A stretch of DNA of 15,791 nucleotides from contig CALZMV010000017.1 of the NCBI GenBank assembly GCA_945788655.1, positions 1-15,791 of the forward strand, given 5' to 3'. Shown piece by piece: positions 1-5,367 of this stretch. The notes beneath the pieces are model-generated. The model was not told the origin of the DNA. It worked only from the letters and a program-made list of their open reading frames with translations, and searched no databases. Numbering within the stretch: the stretch's first letter is position 1; every line of letters starts with the position of its first letter. The position numbers were made by a program, and so were the translations under genes. This DNA is from an uncultured Clostridia bacterium. Its GTDB lineage: Bacteria > Bacillota > Clostridia > Peptostreptococcales > Anaerovoracaceae.

Positions 1-847
1 AGAAATACCAGTCGTTAATCTTTTTAAATGGTCCTCCGTTGAGGTTGTATTTGCAGTCAAGCTCAGAAGAAAAACCGCATGAGCATTTAATAAAATGGTC
101 ATCAGATGTCATGGTGAACTCAGATTTGCAATGTGGACATTTGTACAAAACTCCGTCAAGACCCAGTGCCGGCTTGTCACACTTGAATTCAATATCTTCA
201 AATATCTTATCTTCGTCATGCAGGATGACCATATCCAGGTCTTTTTGAATCTGAGGCACAGTTAAGTCCGCTATTTCAGAACCATCATAGAGCTTGGATG
301 TGGTAACAAGCATCTTGCCTTTTCTGATGCCGCATTTTCCCCATTTAGGTAAGGTCTTATATGCGCCGTTTTCTGTTAATATGTATACGTTTATTCCCAG
401 CTTTTTGATGAGGTCTGCAGTACCTTCCGTAACCTGTACCGAGTGACCGTGGGCAGGAAGTCTTCCTTCCGGGAAGAGCACGATGACGTTTCCGGAATCC
501 TTTGCACGGATAATATTCATGATTGTCTTAATGTCAGGACAGAACATTTTCTTGGAAATGACATGCATCTTGTTTAAAATCCAGCGAATCTTGGGTTTTG
601 CCATAAAATGCTCGCTTACTACAAAGGTAGGGCGAATTGGAAAGAGCGTGCAGGCCACAAGCAGAAAGTCCATGTTTGAAGTGTGTGGGCACAGAACCAG
701 TGCAGGACCTTTAAGGTCCTTTAGACCGCTTTTATCATATTTTGTATTGCATTTGAATTTTAAAAAAGGTGCTATTATAAGATAAAACAGTGTGTAAAGA
801 AATGCGTTAGGCTTTTCTATTACAGTTTTCTTTTTTTTATCTGTCAT
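1..847 (-). CDS. PlsC-like 1-acylglycerol-phosphate acyltransferase with C-terminal zinc ribbon (partial, 3' end outside window)
   Basis: An open frame on the minus strand runs from ATG at 847 off the left edge of the window, giving 282 visible residues. The N-terminus has a hydrophobic segment (about residues 15-31) likely to sit at the membrane. The acyltransferase HX4D motif is H55-TSNM-D60 and the second signature is FPEGR at 125-129. These are the catalytic and glycerol-phosphate-binding motifs of the PlsC/AGPAT family, which acylates lysophosphatidic acid to phosphatidic acid. After the acyltransferase core, C237-PH-C240 and C255-S-C257 form a four-cysteine zinc ribbon, which is not part of ordinary PlsC. 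The start is supported by a GAGGT ribosome site (854-858 on the plus strand) six bases upstream. The gene is divergent from mrp. Exact substrate is inferred from the family; the C-terminus cannot be seen. Confidence 0.85.
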   Translation of the reverse strand, partial: MTDKKKKTVIEKPNAFLYTLFYLIIAPFLKFKCNTKYDKSGLKDLKGPALVLCPHTSNMDFLLVACTLFPIRPTFVVSEHFMAKPKIRWILNKMHVISKKMFCPDIKTIMNIIRAKDSGNVIVLFPEGRLPAHGHSVQVTEGTADLIKKLGINVYILTENGAYKTLPKWGKCGIRKGKMLVTTSKLYDGSEIADLTVPQIQKDLDMVILHDEDKIFEDIEFKCDKPALGLDGVLYKCPHCKSEFTMTSDDHFIKCSCGFSSELDCKYNLNGGPFKKINDWYF

Positions 848-882
848 GTTTCTACCTCGTATTTTTCAGATATTCTTCATAT

Positions 883-912
883 ATTATATGCGAAAGATTG
901 TAGTAAAGGCAA
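883..912 (-). promoter_or_regulatory. Candidate sigma-A promoter for the PlsC-like gene
   Basis: Read on the minus strand, TTGCCT (907-912) is followed after 18 bases by a perfect TATAAT (883-888). Transcription would start near 876, leaving a leader of about 30 bases before the ATG at 847. It overlaps the opposing mrp promoter region. The assignment rests on consensus match and position only. Confidence 0.5.
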
Positions 913-929
913 GTAAAAGGTGCTATAAT
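898..929 (+). promoter_or_regulatory. Candidate extended -10 promoter for the mrp operon
   Basis: TGCTATAAT at 921-929 is a perfect -10 with the TGn extension. A good -35 at the normal distance is lacking: TAGTAA at 901-906 matches weakly at 17 bases, and TTGTAG at 898-903 would be 20 bases away. Extended -10 promoters tolerate this. The start would be near 936, about 30 bases upstream of the mrp ATG. Confidence 0.5.
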
Positions 930-966
930 ATGTAGGTCTTTAATAATATGGAGGATTATTTAAAAA

Positions 967-1806
967 ATGAACAGTAAATCAGATGTAAAAAAAGTTATAG
1001 GTGTTATTTCAGGTAAAGGCGGAGTCGGCAAGTCATCAATCACTTCAATGCTTGCAGTGTCAACCCAGAGAATGGGTTATAAGACTGCTGTTATGGATGC
1101 CGATATTACAGGTCCGTCCATTCCAAAAGCTTTTGGGTTATCTCAAAAGGCTATGGGCAATGAAACTGAAATTCTGCCTGTAGTAACAGATACAGGAATA
1201 AAAACCATGTCCATCAACTCATTACTTGAGGACGAGACTGATCCGGTTATCTGGAGAGGTCCTGTTCTTGGAGGTGTCGTAGAACAGTTCTGGAATGATG
1301 TTGTATGGGGAGATATTGATATTATGTTTGTGGATATGCCGCCGGGAACAGGCGACGTTGCCCTGACTACATTCCAGTCCCTTCCGATAGATGGTATCGT
1401 AATTGTAACGTCTCCGCAGGAACTGGTTGGAATGATTGTTGAAAAGGCTGTTAAAATGGCTGATATGATGAACATTCCTGTAGTAGGCATTGTTGAAAAT
1501 ATGTCATACTTCGTATGTTCCGAATGTGGCAAGGAACACAAAATCTTTGGTGAAAGCCATATCGATGAAATCGCTAAAAAATATGGAATTACTGCAGTTG
1601 CGAAGCTTCCAATGGACCCTGAGGTTGCACATCTTTGCGACAGAGGAATGGCAGAATGCTTAAAAACAGAAGAACTTAAAGGTATCGTAACTGAATGCCT
1701 TGGAGCATATAATCCAAACAAAACAGATGGAAGACCTGAGCCACCTGCAGGATGTTCAGGAGACTGCTCATCATGTGGCACAGAGGGATGTGGAAGTCGT
1801 CATTAG
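967..1806 (+). CDS. mrp: Mrp/NBP35-family iron-sulfur cluster carrier P-loop ATPase
   Basis: This 279-residue protein has the deviant Walker A motif GKGGVGKSS at residues 16-24, the switch/Walker B region FVDMPPGTGD around 121-130, and the C184-SE-C187 motif that in this family holds a bridging [4Fe-4S] cluster at the dimer interface. Family members bind and hand over iron-sulfur clusters in the cytosol. It lacks the N-terminal MIP18/DUF59 domain of longer Mrp proteins, so it is the short ApbC/NBP35-like form. The C-terminus ends in a cysteine-rich tail (C263, C267, C270, C275) that could add a second metal or cluster site. The ribosome site TGGAGGA (949-955) is 11 bases from the ATG, slightly long. 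The gene is first in a three-gene operon; neighbours do not reveal a specific client, although PyrK in the next large operon is an Fe-S protein. Confidence 0.93.
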   Translation: MNSKSDVKKVIGVISGKGGVGKSSITSMLAVSTQRMGYKTAVMDADITGPSIPKAFGLSQKAMGNETEILPVVTDTGIKTMSINSLLEDETDPVIWRGPVLGGVVEQFWNDVVWGDIDIMFVDMPPGTGDVALTTFQSLPIDGIVIVTSPQELVGMIVEKAVKMADMMNIPVVGIVENMSYFVCSECGKEHKIFGESHIDEIAKKYGITAVAKLPMDPEVAHLCDRGMAECLKTEELKGIVTECLGAYNPNKTDGRPEPPAGCSGDCSSCGTEGCGSRH

Positions 1807-1829
1807 TTTTCCTTGAGAGGTACTTTTAG

Positions 1830-2648
1830 ATGTTTGGATATGTGCTTGTCAACAAGCCTGAGCTTAAGATAAAAGAATTTGATTTATATAGAAGCTATTA
1901 TTGCGGCTTATGTCATACCTTGAAAGAGGGATACGGCAATGTTGGCAGAATGACATTGAATTACGACATGACCTTTCTCATAATGCTCCTTTGCGATCTT
2001 TATGATGTTGAGGATGAAGTTACTGAAACCAGATGCATTGTTCATCCTTTGCAGAAACATAAGGAAAGGACAAATGAGGCCAGCAGGTATTGTGCTGATA
2101 TGTGCATGCTTTTGACCTATTATAAATGCCTTGACGATTATAAGGATGAAAAGAAGCTGTCGAGAGGAGCCCTGGCTAAGCTTCTTAAAGCTAAATGCAG
2201 GAAGATTTGGGACATGTATCCTGAGAAGGCAGAGATAATATTAAGCAAGCTTGAAGAACTTTCCCGAATTGAGCAGAGCGAAAGCTGCCATGTGGATGAT
2301 GCTGCCAGGGCATTTGGAGAACTGATGGCGGAGATTTTCGTATATAAGGATGATTGCTGGAAGGATGACCTTTATAAAGTGGGCTTCTACCTGGGCAAAT
2401 TTATATACATTTTCGATGCCTATGAAGATGTTGAAAAAGATTTAAAGAGCGGTTCATTTAATCCATTTAAGGATATGTATGGAGCAGATGATTTTGAAAA
2501 GCAGGTTATGGACCTGCTGATGCTGATGATCGGAGAGTGCACAGATGCATTTGAACGGTTGCCGCTTGTAGAAAACGTTGAAATTCTAAGAAATATTTTA
2601 TATTCCGGAGTGTGGACTAGATGGACCCATATAAAGTACTCGGAGTAA
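1830..2648 (+). CDS. DUF5685-like uncharacterised helical protein
   Basis: This 272-residue protein resembles the DUF5685 family by its opening pattern ([15 protein letters not shown]), recalled from memory rather than searched. No function is established. It appears almost entirely alpha-helical, with no signal peptide or clear membrane span. Visible elements are C25-GL-C28-H29, C69-IV-H72 and C88-ADM-C92, which could bind metal, an exact DDxxD motif (D102-D103-YK-D106), and an acidic helix D196-AYE-D200-VEK-D204 followed by a glycine and a proline. These two acidic motifs recall class I isoprenoid synthases, but that is only a suggestion. GAGAGG at 1815-1820 supports the start. It begins 23 bases after mrp, and its last 28 bases overlap the J-domain gene, so the two are probably translationally coupled and may act together. 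Confidence 0.8.
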   Translation: MFGYVLVNKPELKIKEFDLYRSYYCGLCHTLKEGYGNVGRMTLNYDMTFLIMLLCDLYDVEDEVTETRCIVHPLQKHKERTNEASRYCADMCMLLTYYKCLDDYKDEKKLSRGALAKLLKAKCRKIWDMYPEKAEIILSKLEELSRIEQSESCHVDDAARAFGELMAEIFVYKDDCWKDDLYKVGFYLGKFIYIFDAYEDVEKDLKSGSFNPFKDMYGADDFEKQVMDLLMLMIGECTDAFERLPLVENVEILRNILYSGVWTRWTHIKYSE

Positions 2649-3268
2649 GCCAGAGCGCTTCCGATGATGAAATTAAAAAAGCATATAGAACATTAAGCCG
2701 CAAGTATCACCCTGATGCAAATATGAACAATCCCAATAAGGATGAATATGAGGAAAAATTCAAGGAAGTACAGGCGGCATACACTGCAATTATGGATCAG
2801 CGTCAGGGCAAGGTGCCTTCAGGTGCGGATTTTTGGGGATATGGCGGTCAGCAGGGAAGTGCTGCAGGCGAGTCGCAGGATGAGCAGTACTTGCGTTCCG
2901 CTGTTGGTTACATCCAGAACGGATATTACAGAGAAGGTCTTAATGTGCTTGAGCAGGTTCAGGACAGACGTGGACCTTGGTATTATTACAGTGCCCTTGC
3001 AAACTACAAGCTGGGTAATAACGCTGTTGCCCTTGAGCATGCAAAGGCTGCCTATGCCTTTGAGCCGAACAACTTCTATTATGCTATGCTATTAAGTCAG
3101 CTTCAGGGCGGTGAAACCAGATATCAGCAAAGGAGTTATCAATACGGAGGCAATCCATCTATGGGTGGAAACAATGCCTGCGCACAGATATGCATGACTG
3201 CTATGTGCCTGAACCTCTGCTGCGGTGGGGGAGCATATATGGGCATGCCGCTTATTTGCTGCTGCTAG
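2621..3268 (+). CDS. J-domain (DnaJ-like) co-chaperone with TPR-like middle and cysteine-rich tail
   Basis: This protein has 215 residues. Residues 1-60 form a J domain: MDPYKVLGV opens it and HPD at 30-32 is the motif that stimulates DnaK ATPase. A linker rich in Gly, Ser and Gln follows. Residues of about 90-160 contain alternating small and aromatic helix patterns consistent with two TPR-like repeats, a protein-binding scaffold. The last 30 residues contain eight cysteines and end in CCC. There is no G/F region plus CXXCXGXG zinc centre, so this is not the housekeeping DnaJ but a specialised J protein. CGGAGTG at 2606-2612 serves as the ribosome site inside the upstream gene, which it overlaps by 28 bases. 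It is the last gene before a strong terminator. The client is unknown; the upstream DUF5685-like protein is the natural candidate. Confidence 0.88.
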   Translation: MDPYKVLGVSQSASDDEIKKAYRTLSRKYHPDANMNNPNKDEYEEKFKEVQAAYTAIMDQRQGKVPSGADFWGYGGQQGSAAGESQDEQYLRSAVGYIQNGYYREGLNVLEQVQDRRGPWYYYSALANYKLGNNAVALEHAKAAYAFEPNNFYYAMLLSQLQGGETRYQQRSYQYGGNPSMGGNNACAQICMTAMCLNLCCGGGAYMGMPLICCC

Positions 3269-3293
3269 TTTCCTGTCGCTGATTTGCTGCTGC
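3247..3293 (+). repeat. Imperfect 19-bp direct repeat at the 3' end of the J-protein gene
   Basis: Positions 3247-3265 and 3275-3293 match at 17 of 19 bases, sharing ATTTGCTGCTGC exactly (3254-3265 and 3282-3293), with a 28-bp period. The first copy encodes the CCC terminus and is followed at once by TAG; the second lies downstream in a different frame. It looks like the remnant of a short tandem duplication. Confidence 0.6.
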
Positions 3294-3316
3294 AAAATAA
3301 TATGTTAAAAATACAA

Positions 3317-3348
3317 AAGGCGTTGGAATTCCAACGTCTTATCTTTTT
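3317..3348 (+). terminator. Intrinsic terminator of the mrp/DUF5685/J-protein operon
   Basis: A 10-bp stem (AAGGCGTTGG at 3317-3326 with CCAACGTCTT at 3331-3340, one G-U pair) closes an AATT loop and runs into a T-rich tract (3337-3348). It lies 49 bases after the J-protein stop. A-rich sequence before the stem (AAAATACAAAA) could let it act on the opposite strand too. Confidence 0.85.
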
Positions 3349-3354
3349 GCAATG

Positions 3355-3383
3355 TTGACATACATATTTTTCCATGTTAGTAT
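3355..3383 (+). promoter_or_regulatory. Strong candidate sigma-A promoter (distal) for the 160-residue protein gene
   Basis: A perfect TTGACA at 3355-3360 is followed after 17 bases by TAGTAT (3378-3383), preceded by TGT to make an extended -10. Transcription would begin near 3390, giving a leader of about 43 bases. It starts directly after the upstream terminator. Confidence 0.6.
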
Positions 3384-3407
3384 CTAGATAAGGTTTTGAG
3401 CAAAAGT

Positions 3408-3416
3408 TGTTATAAT
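3408..3416 (+). promoter_or_regulatory. Candidate extended -10 promoter (proximal) for the 160-residue protein gene
   Basis: TGTTATAAT at 3408-3416 is a perfect extended -10 with no good -35. A start near 3423 would fall within the ribosome site GGGGGT (3421-3426), so the transcript would be nearly leaderless. This makes the site less likely to be used than the distal promoter. Confidence 0.3.
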
Positions 3417-3432
3417 CGATGGGGGTATTGTT

Positions 3433-3915
3433 ATGAAAAAAATATTAATTATTATTGCGGCAATTCTGGTTATTTTAGCAGCGACAGTACTAGTCATAGG
3501 ACCTGATACAGTGTTAGATAAGGTTAAACAAACAGATTTCGTTAATCTGAAATGTACTGTAACCTTTACAGGGGACGTCGCTGTAAGCGACCTGGAGGAA
3601 TTTGAACAAAAATATAAGGTAACTATAGAGGGAATTGAGTTAAAATTAACAGACAAAAATGGAGAAAAAGCCACTTCTTTAGTTACATTTAATGGATATG
3701 AGAATCTGAAAAATGAAATCAGCAATATTGCAGACAGAATCGACGTTCATGACATTTGCATCTCCGGAGCCTATATCATCGCAAAGAACAGTACCATTGA
3801 GGAACTAAAGTCAGAAGATTTTGTATATTCTGCAGAATCTGTTCTCTCTGTACCACAGAGTAAACAAAGCTTTGGCAGCTATCCTCAGACAAAAACTTGG
3901 GGAATTGAAGAATAA
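3433..3915 (+). CDS. Uncharacterised membrane-anchored extracytoplasmic protein
   Basis: I do not recognise this 160-residue protein. Residues 3-23 (KILIIIAAILVILAATVLVI) form one hydrophobic segment after two lysines, so it is probably an N-terminal anchor with the remainder outside the membrane. There is no lipobox cysteine, and a cleavable signal is possible but less clear. The outer part looks mixed alpha/beta: strands near residues 38-48 and 61-85, a helix near 90-102, more strands near 105-120, then a polar tail rich in Ser, Gln and Lys. Two cysteines (in NLKCTV and HDICIS) could form a disulfide if exported. GGGGGT at 3421-3426 supports the start. The gene stands alone between two terminators with its own promoters, so it is expressed independently of both neighbouring operons. 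Confidence 0.75.
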   Translation: MKKILIIIAAILVILAATVLVIGPDTVLDKVKQTDFVNLKCTVTFTGDVAVSDLEEFEQKYKVTIEGIELKLTDKNGEKATSLVTFNGYENLKNEISNIADRIDVHDICISGAYIIAKNSTIEELKSEDFVYSAESVLSVPQSKQSFGSYPQTKTWGIEE

Positions 3916-3920
3916 TTTTT

Positions 3921-3953
3921 GAGCCTTCATTGACAAATGAAGGCTCTTGTGTT
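3921..3953 (+). terminator. Intrinsic terminator after the 160-residue protein gene
   Basis: A perfect 11-bp stem (GAGCCTTCATT at 3921-3931 with AATGAAGGCTC at 3936-3946) closes a GACA loop and is followed by TTGTGTT. It starts five bases after the stop codon. The T tract is interrupted, but the stem is strong. The next operon's -35 element lies in its loop. Confidence 0.75.
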
Positions 3954-3958
3954 ATACT
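3930..3958 (+). promoter_or_regulatory. Promoter of the pyrimidine operon
   Basis: A perfect TTGACA (3930-3935) is followed after exactly 17 bases by TATACT (3953-3958), preceded by TGT for an extended -10. The start is expected near 3965, just before the PyrR-type hairpin. The -35 sits in the loop and stem of the preceding terminator. Confidence 0.75.
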
Positions 3959-3968
3959 ACATAAGATA

Positions 3969-4004
3969 AATCTTTAAAAACGATACAGAGAGATCGGCAA
4001 GATT
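3969..4004 (+). promoter_or_regulatory. PyrR-binding hairpin (anti-antiterminator) in the pyr leader
   Basis: The leader RNA folds into a two-part hairpin. The lower stem is AATCTT (3969-3974) with AAGATT (3999-4004). A purine-rich internal loop follows (TAAAAA on the 5' side, GC on the 3' side). The upper stem is CGAT (3981-3984) with ATCG (3993-3996), then a bulged A and a C-G pair closing the loop AGAGA. Two stems split by a purine-rich bulge and an NGNGA terminal loop are the known architecture of PyrR sites in Firmicute pyr leaders. The bulge is one base nearer the loop than in the consensus I recall. Its 3' arm contains the antiterminator strand GGCAAGA, so PyrR-UMP binding would favour termination. 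Confidence 0.75.
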
Positions 4005-4078
4005 GGATGAATATGAAAGCTGGACGCAAGACATAAGAATATGCTTGTGCCCTATGTTTGTGTGTATTTTGTCTTGCC
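3996..4078 (+). other. Antiterminator pairing in the pyr leader
   Basis: GGCAAGA at 3996-4002 is exactly complementary to TCTTGCC at 4072-4078, extendable by one G-U pair. The first segment is the 3' arm of the PyrR hairpin and the second is the 5' arm of the terminator, so this pairing excludes both. A second strand, GCAAGAC at 4026-4032, is also complementary to GTCTTGC (4071-4077), and it can alternatively pair locally with 4044-4049. Confidence 0.7.
4007..4036 (+). CDS. Possible nine-residue leader peptide in the pyr leader
   Basis: ATG at 4007 opens a frame MNMKAGRKT ending in TAA at 4034-4036, inside the loop of the antiterminator. A second in-frame ATG lies at 4013. No good ribosome site precedes either, so translation is doubtful. 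If translated, a ribosome here would cover the GCAAGAC segment at 4026-4032. Chance is a fair explanation. Confidence 0.15.
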   Translation: MNMKAGRKT

Positions 4079-4111
4079 TGAAGAGATTGATTTGGCAAGG
4101 CTTTTTTGTTT
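4071..4111 (+). terminator. Attenuator terminator in the pyr leader
   Basis: GTCTTGCC (4071-4078) pairs with GGCAAGGC (4094-4101), seven Watson-Crick pairs plus one G-U, around a 15-base loop. TTTTTTGTTTT follows at once (4102-4112). It lies just before the pyrC ribosome site and is the OFF structure of the leader switch. Confidence 0.8.
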
Positions 4112-4114
4112 TGA

Positions 4115-4120
4115 GAAAGG
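4115..4120 (+). promoter_or_regulatory. Ribosome binding site that fixes the pyrC start
   Basis: GAAAGG at 4115-4120 stands seven bases before ATG 4128. The same frame is open back to an ATG at 4041, but that start has no ribosome site and would translate through the attenuator terminator, so 4128 is preferred. Confidence 0.65.
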
Positions 4121-4127
4121 AAAAACA

Positions 4128-5339
4128 ATGAGAGAATTCGACAAGGTTCAAAAGATTAATACAAACTATGAGACAGAAGTTATGTTTTCTTTAGAAGATG
4201 AACTTTTTGACAGCGGCATCAGTGCCTTTAATACTCCTGAATACACTATTTTACCCGGTTTTTGTGACGTACATGTGCACTTTAGAGAACCGGGTTTTTC
4301 ATATAAGGAAACAATTGAAAGCGGATGCAAGGCGGCTGCAAGGGGCGGATATACTGCAGTTTGCACCATGCCTAATCTAAACCCCGTTCCCGACAGTGTA
4401 GAACATCTTAAGGCTCAGCTTGACATCATCGAAAAAGATGCGTGCATTGATGTTTTCCCATATGCATCAATTACAATCGGACAGAAGGGCGAAGAAATGA
4501 GTGATCTCGAGTCCATAGGCAAAATGGCAATTGCCTTTTCCGACGACGGCAGAGGTGTGCAGGATGAAGATATGATGAGAGAAGCAATGACCCGCGCAAA
4601 GGCTCTGGGAAGCATGATAGTCGCTCACTGCGAGGTCAACGATCTGCTCCGCGGCGGTTATATACATGATGGACAATATGCTAAAGAACATGGACATAGG
4701 GGAATCTGCTCTGCCAGCGAATATGAGCAGGTGGCAAGAGATATCAAGCTTTCAAAGGAAACAGGCTGCCCATACCATGTATGTCATATTTCCACCAAGG
4801 AAACCGTTGAACTGATCAGACAGGCTAAGAAGGATGGTGTGGACATTACTTGCGAAACTGCCCCTCATTATCTGATTCTTGATGACAGCAACCTTAAGGA
4901 AGACGGCAAGTTCAAGATGAATCCGCCTCTTAGGGGAGAAGAAGACAAGATTGCTTTAATTGAAGGCATCAAAGACGGTACAATCGACATGATTGCTACA
5001 GACCATGCACCTCATTCAGAAGAGGAAAAATCAAGGGGACTAGAAAAATCAGCCTTTGGCATTGTAGGAATTGAAACAGCTTTCCCGCTGGTATATACTT
5101 ATCTCGTAAAGACAGGAATTATTTCCATGGAAAAGGCAGTTGAGCTTTTGGTTACAAATCCTAGAAAGAGGTTTAATATCCCACTGGGCAATGATTTTTC
5201 AATATGGAACCTAAGTGATGAATATGAAATCAACCCTGACGATTTCTTGTCAAAAGGAAAAGCAACACCATTTGAAGGTACAAAAGTATTCGGTAAATGC
5301 GTTTTGACCGTAAAAGACGGCAGAATTGTATATAAATAA
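4128..5339 (+). CDS. pyrC: Dihydroorotase (multifunctional complex type)
   Basis: This 403-residue amidohydrolase closes N-carbamoyl-L-aspartate to L-dihydroorotate, the third step of UMP synthesis, in the cytosol. Visible family motifs are the metal-binding H49-V-H51 followed by FREPG, the FSDDG segment (137-141) whose aspartate takes the place of a carboxylated lysine in type I bacterial enzymes, VAHCE, CHIST, TCETAPHYL and the catalytic ATDHAPHS. The N-terminus is short and atypical: about 41 residues before LPGF, without the usual opening beta-sandwich pattern with its glycine-rich turns. The start at 4128 is chosen on its ribosome site; starting at 4041 would add 29 residues with no family likeness. 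It is the first gene after the PyrR-type attenuator and is followed 28 bases later by carB. Confidence 0.94.
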   Translation: MREFDKVQKINTNYETEVMFSLEDELFDSGISAFNTPEYTILPGFCDVHVHFREPGFSYKETIESGCKAAARGGYTAVCTMPNLNPVPDSVEHLKAQLDIIEKDACIDVFPYASITIGQKGEEMSDLESIGKMAIAFSDDGRGVQDEDMMREAMTRAKALGSMIVAHCEVNDLLRGGYIHDGQYAKEHGHRGICSASEYEQVARDIKLSKETGCPYHVCHISTKETVELIRQAKKDGVDITCETAPHYLILDDSNLKEDGKFKMNPPLRGEEDKIALIEGIKDGTIDMIATDHAPHSEEEKSRGLEKSAFGIVGIETAFPLVYTYLVKTGIISMEKAVELLVTNPRKRFNIPLGNDFSIWNLSDEYEINPDDFLSKGKATPFEGTKVFGKCVLTVKDGRIVYK

Positions 5340-5367
5340 AACAAATAGACTAAGGAGATGAATTAAA

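Noticed and set aside
483..785. Plus-strand open frames at 39-248 and 483-785
   Set aside because: They lie antisense to the PlsC-like acyltransferase, whose minus-strand frame has clear catalytic motifs, a ribosome site and a promoter. The plus-strand translations show no recognisable domain.
1143..1781. A 212-residue minus-strand open frame opposite mrp
   Set aside because: It is a shadow of the strongly conserved mrp frame, with no ribosome site and no recognisable domain.
4041..4127. Separate small gene upstream of pyrC
   Set aside because: The stretch has no ribosome site, coincides with the attenuator terminator and is only an in-frame extension of pyrC without stop.
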